Of a stretch of 64,000 nt of DNA, positions 52,318 to 61,479 are shown piece by piece. Under the pieces are notes generated by a model. The model worked only from the letters and a program-made list of their open reading frames with translations, did not search any database and was not told the DNA's origin. Made by a program: the position numbers and the translations under genes. How positions within the stretch are numbered: position 1 is the first letter of the stretch; every line of letters starts with the position of its first letter. Source of the stretch: UBA2834 sp963623365 (GTDB taxonomy: Bacteria; Patescibacteriota; Saccharimonadia; Saccharimonadales; Saccharimonadaceae); the NCBI GenBank assembly GCA_963623365.1, contig CAVFJY010000005.1, positions 11,408 through 75,407 on the forward strand. Reading direction: 5' to 3'.

Positions 52318-53932
52318 TCACCACTTTTTCTGTTACATCAAACTTTTCCATATACGCCCCCACCAACAATCTCGTCTGCGCATAGAACGCACAAAACGAC
52401 GAATAAACAATCGCAATCACCGGCGAAATTACCCACTGTAACACCATCAAAATCTTCTTCGTGCTCCGATACTTTTTTGGTCGCGGCGGCAACATCTTTA
52501 CCGACAATATCACCGACGCCAACACTCCCACCGACGCCACCGTCTGAATATAGCTCACTACCACCGGCAAATTATGCGCCAACAGATCCCGCGATTCAAT
52601 ATTAAACAGTAGCGGTACCCAACCACCAAATGCCACAATCGGCGCAAAGGCCGCCAGCGTTATGTGTCCATCCAATAGGCGCACAAATTTCGGCACCAAC
52701 GACAATAGTCGCACCGTTCGCTTTTTCGAAAAAAGATAATCGCCCACATAAGCCACGTCACTCGCACCATAGTCCCAGCGCCGTAGCTGCACCCATTGCG
52801 CTTTCAAGGTCTTCCAAAAAGTATTCGACAGCACCGCATCCTGATAAATCGGCGCCCGAATCGGCAGCACGTCATAATTCCCGTCAAAATAAAACAGCGA
52901 ACGCCAATATTGATGCCCGTCTTCCGTAATCGTATGCACACTCCAAAAATCCATCTCCACCAGCGCGTCCAACGGCTGCGAATGCGAGGCAAAGTTTCGC
53001 AAAGTATGCGGCCGCATTGTGCAGATTAAATTCCAGAACGAGTTCGAACATGCCACCACTCGCGTCACCGCCGGCGCATCCCAAATATTATTCGTAAAAA
53101 TCGATACCGGCTGATACGACAGACGTTTCCTATCTTCATGCACCACATATTCGTATGCAACTTGATCAAAATAGCACGGATGCGGTTTATTATCGCTATC
53201 CAGCGTCGTCACGATTACGTCGCCATAGCGCAAACCTTGCTCTTTCACATATTCTTGCAATACTCGTCCCGCATTCGTAATGTTGCCACCCTTGCCCACC
53301 ACCTCACCGGGGATATCCGCCGGATGCTTCGCCAAAATCAAGGCACCAAATTTCTTTCGATAATTTTTCTCCAAAATCTTCGCCACTTTTTCCGCTTCCG
53401 CACCGCCCCGCTCTTCATACGCAATCACCACAATCATGCGCTCTTTTGGATAGCTCGTCGCCGCCACACTGTCCAGCGTCGGCGCCAGCACATCCAGCGT
53501 TTCGTTATACATCGTCACAATTACCGCATGATAAATCTGACTCGGTTTTGGGAAATACCCCTCTTCTGCCGCCGCCATCATACATAAATTTTGCAGATGT
53601 TTATTATAGTCGTATTCATTTTTATGACTATGCGCCAGCCGGCTATAACTTTCCTCCGGATTTTCCAAATCCGTTAAGCGCTTTGCCCAATTTACCTTCA
53701 CGCCACTTTTCACCGTGTTATAACCCTGCACCACCCGAAACGCTATGCCAACCGCCTTAACTAATGTAATGATCACAATCAGCAAAATATAAGTCGAACC
53801 TAGCACCGGCGAAATCGCCGACAACGCAAACAGCAAAATAATCATCCCATACGAAATTATCGCCGGCAGCATCTCAAAACAACGGTATCGCAGCGTCCTT
53901 TTCCCCATCGGCACTTCTTGCACTTTCGCCAT
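52310..53932 (-). CDS. Membrane glycosyltransferase, family 2
   Basis: 540 residues. Two N-terminal membrane helices, a cytosolic GT-A domain with TLDSDN (DxD), ITEDGHQYW (catalytic Asp in TED) and QLRRWDYG (QxxRW), then four C-terminal helices. The layout resembles processive cellulose/hyaluronan-type synthases, though the product is unknown. It may make a surface polysaccharide or glycosylate the neighbouring pilus proteins. It starts directly after the 53933-54298 gene, so the two form an operon upstream of the adhesin. Confidence 0.88.
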   Translation of the reverse strand: MAKVQEVPMGKRTLRYRCFEMLPAIISYGMIILLFALSAISPVLGSTYILLIVIITLVKAVGIAFRVVQGYNTVKSGVKVNWAKRLTDLENPEESYSRLAHSHKNEYDYNKHLQNLCMMAAAEEGYFPKPSQIYHAVIVTMYNETLDVLAPTLDSVAATSYPKERMIVVIAYEERGGAEAEKVAKILEKNYRKKFGALILAKHPADIPGEVVGKGGNITNAGRVLQEYVKEQGLRYGDVIVTTLDSDNKPHPCYFDQVAYEYVVHEDRKRLSYQPVSIFTNNIWDAPAVTRVVACSNSFWNLICTMRPHTLRNFASHSQPLDALVEMDFWSVHTITEDGHQYWRSLFYFDGNYDVLPIRAPIYQDAVLSNTFWKTLKAQWVQLRRWDYGASDVAYVGDYLFSKKRTVRLLSLVPKFVRLLDGHITLAAFAPIVAFGGWVPLLFNIESRDLLAHNLPVVVSYIQTVASVGVLASVILSVKMLPPRPKKYRSTKKILMVLQWVISPVIAIVYSSFCAFYAQTRLLVGAYMEKFDVTEKVVKK

Positions 53933-54298
53933 CTAACCTTCTCCAACAATACTCAACAAAAACTTTATTGCGATAATCGTCATTGCCACACTCACGCCCA
54001 AAAATAAGCGCGCAATATCTTTCCCCCGTTTTGTATACAATTTGATGCTTAGCAAATTATGCCCAATCCCCAGCGTCAGCGCAATTATGGAGAACGAAAT
54101 TAAATACCACCAGTCGCTCGATGAATAGCCATTACTAATATCCGAATAACGCGCATACACTTTTGGTTTGCTCGGATTTAGATTAATAATCGGCAAGACA
54201 AACAAAACTGTCGCAATCAAAAATTGCACCGCAATCCACCAAAATAAGCCGCGGTCTTTCTTCCAAATTGTCTTAATTTCTTCAGCAAGTTCTTTCAT
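53933..54298 (-). CDS. Four-helix membrane protein beside the glycosyltransferase
   Basis: 121 residues from the ATG at 54298. An ATG at 54319 lies inside the extended -10 (TG-G-TAAAAT, 54310-54318), so the shorter start is favoured. Charged N-terminus, then four membrane helices with an SDISNGYSSSDWW loop. No family recognised; adjacency without a gap suggests it works with the glycosyltransferase. Confidence 0.65.
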   Translation of the reverse strand: MKELAEEIKTIWKKDRGLFWWIAVQFLIATVLFVLPIINLNPSKPKVYARYSDISNGYSSSDWWYLISFSIIALTLGIGHNLLSIKLYTKRGKDIARLFLGVSVAMTIIAIKFLLSIVGEG

Positions 54299-54438
54299 CG
54301 CTTTGCTATATTTTACCATATTCGCCCCAAAAGTAAATTTTTCATGCTTTCCGCCACCACTCTTACTATCCCAGCCACCAAATCATCATTAAATCACCGC
54401 CACGCGGCAACCAAATTGTCGCAAAATTAACCATTTTC

Positions 54439-54463
54439 AAAAATGGGAATCATTCCCATTTTT
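54439..54463 (+). promoter_or_regulatory. Zur/Fur-type operator
   Basis: Perfect 12-1-12 palindrome: AAAAATGGGAAT, C, ATTCCCATTTTT. It lies just upstream of the -10 of the regulator gene and overlaps the expected -35 zone, as an autoregulated Zur or Fur box would. Confidence 0.75.
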
Positions 54464-54478
54464 ATTTTCTTGTCCAAA

Positions 54479-54495
54479 TGTTACACTTATAGCGA
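54479..54495 (+). promoter_or_regulatory. Leaderless promoter of the fur/zur-znuACB operon
   Basis: TG-T-TACACT with -10 at 54482-54487, seven bases before the ATG at 54495. Confidence 0.6.
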
Positions 54496-54914
54496 TGGCT
54501 AAGAAAATCAAATACCAAACTAAATATCATTCCCCCAATCGCGACACTCTTTTCGCGCTCGTTCAATGTTTTTCTACGCCTTTTACTATCAAAGATATCG
54601 AAACTTCTCTCGCTCGCCATCGCATCAGTATCGGCAGCAGCACTATCTATCGCATCTTTGACGATTTTGTTGAGGTCGGCATTCTCGCCAAAAATCTCGG
54701 CCCCGACGGCGCCGCCACTTTCCGTTTTCTCGAACCCTGCACCAAAGCCAACCACGGCTATCTCGAATGTCAACATTGCCATCGCGTCTTTCATATCGAT
54801 TGCAATCATGTCGCCAAGCTTGCCAAGCATCTTTCTCGCCGCCACCATTTCGAAATTTCCAGTACCAATCTAACCCTTACTGGCATTTGCCTCGACTGCC
54901 AAGGTGAAACATGA
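54495..54914 (+). CDS. Fur-family regulator, probably Zur
   Basis: 139 residues. Winged-helix DNA-binding domain (about 15-85, with SSTIYRIFDDFVEVGIL) and a dimerisation domain with the structural zinc cysteines CQHC and CLDC and a His/Cys-rich sensor region (CNHVAKLAKHLSRRHH). The downstream zinc importer genes and the palindromic operator suggest Zur: repression of zinc uptake when zinc is sufficient. The ATGA overlap couples it to znuA. The gene ends in TGA, showing UGA is a stop here. Confidence 0.88.
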   Translation: MAKKIKYQTKYHSPNRDTLFALVQCFSTPFTIKDIETSLARHRISIGSSTIYRIFDDFVEVGILAKNLGPDGAATFRFLEPCTKANHGYLECQHCHRVFHIDCNHVAKLAKHLSRRHHFEISSTNLTLTGICLDCQGET

Positions 54915-55873
54915 AACGTTTTCTCGGCCCCGCCATCATCTCATTTGTCGTTATTGTCTTTATCGCCATGCTTAATTTCGGCAAGCTCAATCAAAGCTCC
55001 GATTCAGTGCCGCCACAAATTATTACTACTTCTTTTCCGGCTTATGATTTTACTCGTGCTTTGCTTCGTGATATTAACCTTGATTACATACTCCTCGTTT
55101 CGCCAGGCACCGACCTTCACCATTACGAACCCACCACGGCCGACCTTTTGCAACTTTCAAACGCCACCCTCATCATTGCCAGCTGCAGCGAATCCGAAAC
55201 TTGGCTCGATCAAGTTCTCGCCAATCTCGCTACCCAGCCACAATTATTTTGCATGTCCGCTTCCGTCGCGCCTCTCCTCGAAGACCAACAATATATTCTT
55301 GACACCGAATCCGAAACCGACGCAGCCGACGCTAATGCAACCGACATCGATTACGATGAACATTATTGGACTAGCCCTTCAAGCGCCATTCAAATCATCG
55401 CCGACCTCCAACAGCAACTCACCACACTCTATCCCATCCACACCGAAACTATCATCAAAAACGGCAACGATTATACCGCCCAACTTGCCCAGCTCGATGC
55501 CGCTTTTCAAGCTCTCGCTGCCAAGGCTACCAAGCCACTCATCGTCGCCGACCGTTTTCCTTTTTCATATTTCATCCAAGCCTACGGCTTCCGCTACTAC
55601 GCCGCTCTCCCAGGCTGCGCCGAGCAAACTGAAGCTTCCGCTAGCAGCATTGCTCAACTCATCGACCTTGTCCAACAGCACGACCTAAAAACCATTTTTA
55701 CGCTCGAACTTTCCTCTCAAACTATCGCCGCCGCCATTGCCACCGCCACTAACACCCAAATCCGCACGCTTTATTCCGCCCAAAACATTTCGCTCGCCGA
55801 CTTCAACGCCGGCACAACCTATTACGATCTCATGTCGCATAATTTAGCGCAACTCACCGAGGCTCTTCTATGA
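54911..55873 (+). CDS. znuA: Zinc ABC transporter substrate-binding protein
   Basis: 320 residues. N-terminal signal anchor (about 8-24) without a lipobox cysteine. Family motifs: GTDLHHYEPT (metal His at about 70), DEHYWTSP, DRFPFSYFIQAYGF and GCAEQTEAS. The loop between the lobes, His-rich in many ZnuA proteins, is here acidic (about residues 130-150, D/E/T-rich). This favours zinc or manganese capture in a low-metal setting. Overlaps fur and znuC by four bases each. Confidence 0.88.
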   Translation: MKRFLGPAIISFVVIVFIAMLNFGKLNQSSDSVPPQIITTSFPAYDFTRALLRDINLDYILLVSPGTDLHHYEPTTADLLQLSNATLIIASCSESETWLDQVLANLATQPQLFCMSASVAPLLEDQQYILDTESETDAADANATDIDYDEHYWTSPSSAIQIIADLQQQLTTLYPIHTETIIKNGNDYTAQLAQLDAAFQALAAKATKPLIVADRFPFSYFIQAYGFRYYAALPGCAEQTEASASSIAQLIDLVQQHDLKTIFTLELSSQTIAAAIATATNTQIRTLYSAQNISLADFNAGTTYYDLMSHNLAQLTEALL

Positions 55874-56544
55874 ATCTCATTACCGTCCAACAACTCAACT
55901 TTCACTATCATCATCGTCATATTTTCAAAGGCCTCAATTTCACCGTCGCGCCCGAAGATTTTCTCTGCATTGTCGGTCCCAATGGTAGCGGCAAAACTAC
56001 CCTCCTCAAACTTCTGCTTGGCGAACTTCAGCCTAGCTCTGGTCACATCACTTTCGACACTTCTATTCAGCCCAATTTCATTGGCTACATGCCGCAAGAA
56101 AATCGTATCGATCGCAATTTCCCCGCCACTGCCCAAGAAATCATCGCGACTGGCACGCTTAATCGCGGCCTCATTCAAAGCCGTAAAGCTAAAGCTACCG
56201 TCGCCCAAAATCTAAAGTTACTCAAACTTACATCCCTCGCTCAGCACAATTTCGCCGAGCTCTCCGGCGGCCAACGCCAGAAAGTTCTCCTCGCGCGCGC
56301 CCTCACCGCCACTCAAAAACTTCTTATTCTCGACGAAGCTTCCAATAATCTCGACTATACCAGTAAACAATCTTTCTATCAGCTTCTCCAACAACTCCAC
56401 GACCAGCAAAAACTCACCATTCTCATGGTTACACACGACCTCGACCATCACAATCTGCTCGGCAACAAAATTCTCTCCCTCGACCCCGCTAATCCATTTT
56501 TCGGCTCTACTGCCGACTATGTCCGGAGGCTACATGCTCACTAA
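55870..56544 (+). CDS. znuC: Zinc ABC transporter ATP-binding protein
   Basis: 224 residues. Walker A GPNGSGKTT, Q-loop MPQEN, signature LSGGQRQK, Walker B LLILDEAS, where Ala-Ser follows the catalytic Glu, and the H-loop THD. Powers import through ZnuB. Overlaps both neighbours. Confidence 0.94.
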   Translation: MNLITVQQLNFHYHHRHIFKGLNFTVAPEDFLCIVGPNGSGKTTLLKLLLGELQPSSGHITFDTSIQPNFIGYMPQENRIDRNFPATAQEIIATGTLNRGLIQSRKAKATVAQNLKLLKLTSLAQHNFAELSGGQRQKVLLARALTATQKLLILDEASNNLDYTSKQSFYQLLQQLHDQQKLTILMVTHDLDHHNLLGNKILSLDPANPFFGSTADYVRRLHAH

Positions 56545-57346
56545 TCTCATTGAAATGTTTTCTTACGCCTTCTTCGTTCGCGCCTTTTTTGCCGGCCTCG
56601 CCATTTCCATTTGCGCTGCCCTACTCGGCACCAATCTCGTTTTACGCAAGCAATCCATGATTAGCGACGGTCTCTCACATGTCGCTTTCGGCGCTACTGT
56701 CGTCGCACTCGCTTTTGGCTTTGCGCCACTCGAATTCACTATTCCCATCGTCATTCTCGCCTCTTATTTCATTCTTCAAATTAATCAACAACAAAAAATC
56801 AATGCCGACGCCGCCATCGCCGTCCTTTCCGCTTCCGCCCTCGCGCTCGGCATCATTATCAATTCCTGCCTTTCTGGCATCAACATCGACATCAATTCCT
56901 ATCTCTTCGGCAGCATCCTCGCTATTTCTTCACACGACCTCATTCTCACTCTTATCACTACCGTCCTCATTCTCGCTCTCTATTTCATTTTCTATCGCCA
57001 AATTTTCGCCATCACGCTCGACGAAACTTTCGCCCGCGCCATCGGTCTCAAAACCAAATTCTATAACGCTTTGCTTGCCGCGCTTTGTTCCGTCGTCATC
57101 GTTCTCGGTATGCGCATGCTCGGCGCCTTGCTTATTTCTAGCCTGCTCATCTTCCCTTGTCTCTCCGCCGTCCGTCTCACCCGCAGCTTCAAAACCACTG
57201 TCATTGTCGCCATCATTCTCTCCGTTCTCAGCTTTATCTTCGGCATCTTCGCCGCCTATTTCTATAATCTCCCCACTGGCGCTACTATCGTCCTCGCCAA
57301 TCTCATCTGTTTTCTCCTCTGCGTGTTATATAATAAATTCCGATGA
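56534..57346 (+). CDS. znuB: Zinc ABC transporter permease
   Basis: 270 residues, about eight membrane helices, ABC-3 family (GTNLVLRKQSMISDGLSHVAFG is the cytoplasmic coupling region). An in-frame ATG at 56519 exists, but GGAGG five bases before 56534 decides for the shorter start. Last transport gene; the next gene overlaps by ATGA. Confidence 0.93.
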   Translation: MLTNLIEMFSYAFFVRAFFAGLAISICAALLGTNLVLRKQSMISDGLSHVAFGATVVALAFGFAPLEFTIPIVILASYFILQINQQQKINADAAIAVLSASALALGIIINSCLSGINIDINSYLFGSILAISSHDLILTLITTVLILALYFIFYRQIFAITLDETFARAIGLKTKFYNALLAALCSVVIVLGMRMLGALLISSLLIFPCLSAVRLTRSFKTTVIVAIILSVLSFIFGIFAAYFYNLPTGATIVLANLICFLLCVLYNKFR

Positions 57347-58158
57347 GCTCGATTAAATACTACACTTCTTTTGATCAAGATTTTGCCACCACTCGTCAGC
57401 AGGACCTGCACTTACCCCCAAATTATCGCTGGCTTCACCATAATCCTTTATATAAATTTTTTGCCGCGCTACTCTATCCGCTCGTTGTCTTGCTCGACCT
57501 TATTTATATGAAATTTTTCGGCCATATTACTGTCAAACATCGCCATCTCCTCCGCCAAGCTCGTCAACATGGCGGCTACTATCTCTATTCCAATCACACC
57601 TTGCTCTTCGGTGACGTCGTCAATCCCTTCATGCTCACTTTTCCTACTCATCCTTATTTGATTTGCAGTCCTTCTAATCTTGGCATTCCTATTCTTGGTC
57701 CCCTGTTACCTCTGGCAGGTGCATTGCCCATCCCCAACCAGCTTCATGCCATGAAAGATTTTATTACCGCCATCGCTACTCGCATTCAGCAACGCAAAGC
57801 CATTATTATTTATCCCGAAAGTCACCTCTGGCCATATTGCACCCAAATTCGCCCTTTTGCCGCCGCCGCCTTTCATTATCCACTTAAATATCCCGCACCC
57901 GTCTATGTCGCCACCACCACCTTTCAAAAACGTCGTTTTCGCAAAAAGCCTCGTATCACCATTTATCTCGACGGACCTTTTCATGTCGATCAAAACTTAT
58001 CGCGCAAACAGGCCCAAGCACAACTCCACGCCAAGGTCCAACAAACCATGCAAAACCGTGTCAAAAACAGCAACTACGATTTTATTTCCTACCGCCCAAA
58101 GCCGCAGCCGCAGCCGCAATCACAAGCACAGCCACGCCCAAAATCGCCGTCTCACTAA
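57343..58158 (+). CDS. PlsC-like acyltransferase
   Basis: 271 residues. Membrane helix (about 38-58), then YSNHTLLFGD (the NHx4D acyltransferase motif I) and IYPESHLW (motif III, PES for PEG). The C-terminus is a P/Q/R-rich low-complexity tail. It probably acylates a lysophospholipid or glycolipid. It is co-translated with znuB (ATGA overlap), an unusual link between zinc uptake and lipid acylation, and converges with a second acyltransferase by four bases. Confidence 0.8.
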   Translation: MSSIKYYTSFDQDFATTRQQDLHLPPNYRWLHHNPLYKFFAALLYPLVVLLDLIYMKFFGHITVKHRHLLRQARQHGGYYLYSNHTLLFGDVVNPFMLTFPTHPYLICSPSNLGIPILGPLLPLAGALPIPNQLHAMKDFITAIATRIQQRKAIIIYPESHLWPYCTQIRPFAAAAFHYPLKYPAPVYVATTTFQKRRFRKKPRITIYLDGPFHVDQNLSRKQAQAQLHAKVQQTMQNRVKNSNYDFISYRPKPQPQPQSQAQPRPKSPSH

Positions 58159-59027
58159 TTTTTCTTTATCCCCTTCTTATACCCCGCAATATCCGCATAT
58201 GAAAACTTATAATCTAACTTTTTGCCATAACATTTTTCATAGCACGCCACTCGCTCCGCATAATCCTTTTCTGCCATTTCAATACTATTCTGTCTATGAC
58301 TCTTCGCTGGGTCTGGATAAATAATGTCTAGCACATGCACGACATATTTCAGTTGCACAAATTGTTCATTATCGTCCCTGTCTAGATCAATCATTTCCAC
58401 AAAAATCGGCACCACTGGCGCACCAACCTGCGTCGCAAACAAATATGAACCCCGCTTGCATGGTCGCGGTTTTCGGTAATTAAACCACATTTCTTCTTCC
58501 GGATAAATTTGCACAAATTCACCCGCATTCACCAATTCGCGCACTCGTGGCACGAATTTTTTTATCAAATAATTCGGTCTTTTCAAAATGGGAATCATTC
58601 TCAAATTGCGAATTAAGTATCCATTCATGCCTTTCATCGCAAAATTCGTTTCTTGACTCACAATATACGGCGTTTTCCCAAACTTTTTCCGCAATACTGC
58701 TCGCGCAAAAATACTATCAATCGGATTAAAATGATTCGACGTCACAATCGCGCCACCCTTCAGTTCGTCCAGCTTTTCTAATCCCTTAAATTCCGTCCGA
58801 CTTTTATGCAGCAGCCATGCAATCTCTACTATCGCCACCGCACCCCGGCTCTTCACAAAATAACGCCATTTTTGCCCATGATATTTCTCCCACGCCGCCA
58901 GCACCGCATCCGCTTCTGCGTCCGTCAGCTGTGGGTCATCCAATTCCGCCTTTCGATTCAACTCACCCGCCCGCACATTTCGGTGAATATTTTCGATTAC
59001 CGCGCTCTTGTCGCCGCCAATAATCAT
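58155..59027 (-). CDS. 1-acylglycerol-phosphate-type acyltransferase
   Basis: 290 residues. TSNHFNPIDSI (NHx4D), a long PlsC core, and IYPEEEMW (motif III with PEE). An N-terminal hydrophobic stretch (about 50-70) may attach to the membrane. As last gene of the acyl-ligase/ACP/PPTase/GT8 operon it is the likely enzyme that moves acyl chains from ACP to a lipid acceptor. GAGGAG lies before the ATG. Confidence 0.85.
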   Translation of the reverse strand: MIIGGDKSAVIENIHRNVRAGELNRKAELDDPQLTDAEADAVLAAWEKYHGQKWRYFVKSRGAVAIVEIAWLLHKSRTEFKGLEKLDELKGGAIVTSNHFNPIDSIFARAVLRKKFGKTPYIVSQETNFAMKGMNGYLIRNLRMIPILKRPNYLIKKFVPRVRELVNAGEFVQIYPEEEMWFNYRKPRPCKRGSYLFATQVGAPVVPIFVEMIDLDRDDNEQFVQLKYVVHVLDIIYPDPAKSHRQNSIEMAEKDYAERVACYEKCYGKKLDYKFSYADIAGYKKGIKKN

Positions 59028-59029
59028 TC

Positions 59030-59995
59030 CTAGCTCCTCGTTTCTTTCCCGCTATCAAAAATCTTTTTGAATGTCAGCTCATCATTCAAGATTTCTCGTA
59101 CTCGCTCCGTCATCATCCGCAAACGTTCTTCGTCGCTCCGCACGCTCTTCTTCGTAAACGATTTTTTCTCGCGCTCAATTTCCCGAATAAACGCCGAATG
59201 TTTTGCGTAAGCCCAATAATATTCCTCATATTCCGTCTGGTCATAATGCCACGGCTTAAAAAACAAATTATAATGCACAATTTTTGGCTCATCGATATGC
59301 ATAAAACCATTTGCCGGCATTGTGTTCCATTCAAAACCCAAATATTTTACCCGCCCATTACATAACGCATTCAAATAATCCTGGTCCGGCGCAACTGTAT
59401 CAAAATCATATTTATTCAATAAATACAGAAAATGCTCACAAAATTCCTCTTCGCGCATCTTTCGAAAATTCATCACCAAGACGCCCGAATTAAAGTATTT
59501 CTCATGCGGAATCCCCACCGCCTGATCGAAATATTCGCAAAACAATTCATTCGATTGCGTCGACATATCCGTACATGCCGCCAAGATATTCTCGCCCATC
59601 TCTACCGCAAACAACTCCGCAATATCTGTCCGCACAATCAAATCACTATCAAGATAAATCCCCTTATCATATTGTGGGAACATTTCTGGCAAGAAAATTC
59701 GGTAATAAATCGTTGGCGTAAAACAATCTGCTTTCAGTCGCGTTTCTTTCCGATCCGAAATCCCCTCTAGCGTTTCCTGCATTTCCGTAAAAATCAAATG
59801 CACAAACTCTTCTTTGCCTTTATTTAGTTTCTCCAAGCGCCTCTTCGAACGTCGCGACAACTTATGACAAATAATATTAATTTCGTATTCATTTTCTGCA
59901 CTCGCATGGTCAATCAACGACATCAGCGCCGTCGACAAATATGGCGCATAAGCCTCATCGACCGTAAAAAATACTGGCACAACTGTTTTTTTCAT
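59030..59995 (-). CDS. Family 8 glycosyltransferase A
   Basis: 321 residues, GT-A fold. VPVFFTVDEAYAPYLSTALMSL (nucleotide-sugar binding), YLDSDLIV (DxD metal site), FNSGVLVMNF and NTMPANGF..IVHYN are typical of GT8 galactosyl/glucosyltransferases of bacterial surface glycans. The C-terminal 60 residues are charged and helical. The start overlaps the stop of the other GT8 gene (ATGA). Confidence 0.9.
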   Translation of the reverse strand: MKKTVVPVFFTVDEAYAPYLSTALMSLIDHASAENEYEINIICHKLSRRSKRRLEKLNKGKEEFVHLIFTEMQETLEGISDRKETRLKADCFTPTIYYRIFLPEMFPQYDKGIYLDSDLIVRTDIAELFAVEMGENILAACTDMSTQSNELFCEYFDQAVGIPHEKYFNSGVLVMNFRKMREEEFCEHFLYLLNKYDFDTVAPDQDYLNALCNGRVKYLGFEWNTMPANGFMHIDEPKIVHYNLFFKPWHYDQTEYEEYYWAYAKHSAFIREIEREKKSFTKKSVRSDEERLRMMTERVREILNDELTFKKIFDSGKETRS

Positions 59996-60810
59996 CCTAT
60001 CACCTCGTCTCTCACTTCCAGATATTCATCCAATACATCGTCAAAAACATGGCAATGCAACACTTCATGCAACTTATCAATATTCCAAGGTTTAATTTTC
60101 TGCGTATGAAACATCGGCCAAAATCTAAATGTTGTCGTAAAATGCCGAAACACCGTCTCGTCATTTTCTTGTTTCTGCTCATTAAAGCGTCGATCCACTA
60201 ACAGCTTCTTTTTCGCATACAAGTTCAGCGAAGTCTGGTCGGGCAGCAACATCTTTGCCCATTTAACTCGGCGCCGCGTACGTTCAAACAATTTCGATTC
60301 TCGAATCAAATCCATATTCATCAGCAACACGCCCGAATTCATATAATTTTCTTCAAACAAACTGTCCGTATGAATCCAATGTTGTCCATAATAATCCGCC
60401 ACCCCCACCAGTTCATACTCATCGTTATCAATTTCATACAACTCTTCTGGCGCTTTCAATGCCACCACATCCGTATCCAAATACAACAATTTCTTCGGTA
60501 GTTCCGGCACCAAATCCGCATATAATCGTAGCAAACAATATGGCGTAAAAAATGTACCGAGGTTCGCCCGCGGCGCATTTGCACAAAAAGTCTCCGTAAT
60601 ATCCACTAGCTGAATGCGGTGTTTTGGATTTTTTTGCTTTAAGATTTTTTCCAGTCGCTCAATCGCTTCCACCGGAATGGGTTCATATCCCCGCAAATAC
60701 ATCGTCATCACAAAAATATTCAGATTCTTCTTGGTCTGTTTCGCTAAAGACAAAACTGCAATAATTAGGCCATCCAAGATATTCTTGTCGCCGCAAAATA
60801 AAATATTCAT
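59992..60810 (-). CDS. Family 8 glycosyltransferase B
   Basis: 272 residues. MNILFCGDKNILDGLIIAVLSL, YLDTDVVAL (DxD) and MNSGVLLMNM define a second GT8 enzyme, different enough from its neighbour to use another acceptor. Together the two could add two sugars to a lipid anchor made by the operon. It lies five bases after the PPTase stop. Confidence 0.88.
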   Translation of the reverse strand: MNILFCGDKNILDGLIIAVLSLAKQTKKNLNIFVMTMYLRGYEPIPVEAIERLEKILKQKNPKHRIQLVDITETFCANAPRANLGTFFTPYCLLRLYADLVPELPKKLLYLDTDVVALKAPEELYEIDNDEYELVGVADYYGQHWIHTDSLFEENYMNSGVLLMNMDLIRESKLFERTRRRVKWAKMLLPDQTSLNLYAKKKLLVDRRFNEQKQENDETVFRHFTTTFRFWPMFHTQKIKPWNIDKLHEVLHCHVFDDVLDEYLEVRDEVIG

Positions 60811-60815
60811 TTGAG

Positions 60816-61274
60816 CTAACCCTTATTATAGCACGCCGCCACCCAAAAATCGCCCCAGCGCCAAACTTTACTCTCTTTTAAGTTCCGCGTATCTACTCTC
60901 TTCAGGCCATATTCCAAGCCCCGCCCATCGCATTTTACGAAACTTTCTTTCAGCACCCACATCCGCGTAAAATCTTCCGCCGTCCGAATTTCTGCCGCCT
61001 CCGCAGCGTTACATACCCGTCTCAGTACGCGCGGCTTCCAACAAATTTTCTCTATATCCACGCCCACTTCACATCCTGCCACTGCGCATACGCTTACCCC
61101 GTCAGCATGACTCAAATTAAAATACAATTCACCCGACCGCAGATATGGCTTGCCAAATTCATTATACTCAAGCGTCCGCTCGACTACGCCGCAAGTGTTC
61201 CACACAGCTTCCAAAAATTCTTCCCGCTCCATCCCCTCGGCGATGAAGATTCTAGGCGCGATGTTTTTCTGCAT
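60816..61274 (-). CDS. 4'-phosphopantetheinyl transferase, Sfp-like
   Basis: 152 residues from the ATG at 61274, inside the end of the ACP gene (23-base overlap); the longer frame from 61349 runs through the ACP gene and lacks family residues. Motifs FNLSHADG, GVDIEKI and WVLKESFVKCDGRG give the metal and CoA sites. It is shorter than Sfp (224), lacking most of the N-terminal half, like AcpS-length or minimal Sfp enzymes. It converts the neighbouring apo-ACP to holo-ACP. Confidence 0.85.
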   Translation of the reverse strand: MQKNIAPRIFIAEGMEREEFLEAVWNTCGVVERTLEYNEFGKPYLRSGELYFNLSHADGVSVCAVAGCEVGVDIEKICWKPRVLRRVCNAAEAAEIRTAEDFTRMWVLKESFVKCDGRGLEYGLKRVDTRNLKESKVWRWGDFWVAACYNKG

Positions 61275-61479
61275 ATGCAATAATATCGCCGACTGTCTGC
61301 AAATTCTTAATATCCTTATCGGCAATTTCAATCTCAAACTTCTCTTCAAAGGCCGCGACTAAATCCACCAAATCCAGCGACTCAATCTCTAAATCTTTTA
61401 CCAAATTCGTTTTTTCATTCAATTTCTCTGCCGGCACATCCAAAGTTTCCGCCATCAACTCAATAATTTCATCTTTCAT
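61252..61479 (-). CDS. Acyl carrier protein
   Basis: 75 residues from the ATG at 61479 (GAGG nine bases upstream), four helices. The phosphopantetheine serine lies in IESLDLVDLV (ESL where most ACPs have DSL). Acidic, as usual. It overlaps the acyl ligase stop by 11 bases and the PPTase start by 23, so the three are made together. Confidence 0.9.
   Translation of the reverse strand: MKDEIIELMAETLDVPAEKLNEKTNLVKDLEIESLDLVDLVAAFEEKFEIEIADKDIKNLQTVGDIIAYAEKHRA

Noticed and set aside
58585..58603. Near copy of the Zur-type operator (AAAATGGGAATCATTCTCA)
   Set aside because: It lies inside the acyltransferase coding sequence, encoding MIPILK of the protein core, and one arm is imperfect. Probably coincidence.
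61275..61349. Longer start of the phosphopantetheinyl transferase
   Set aside because: The extra 25 residues lie entirely in the ACP gene and show no family similarity; the ATG at 61274 fits better.
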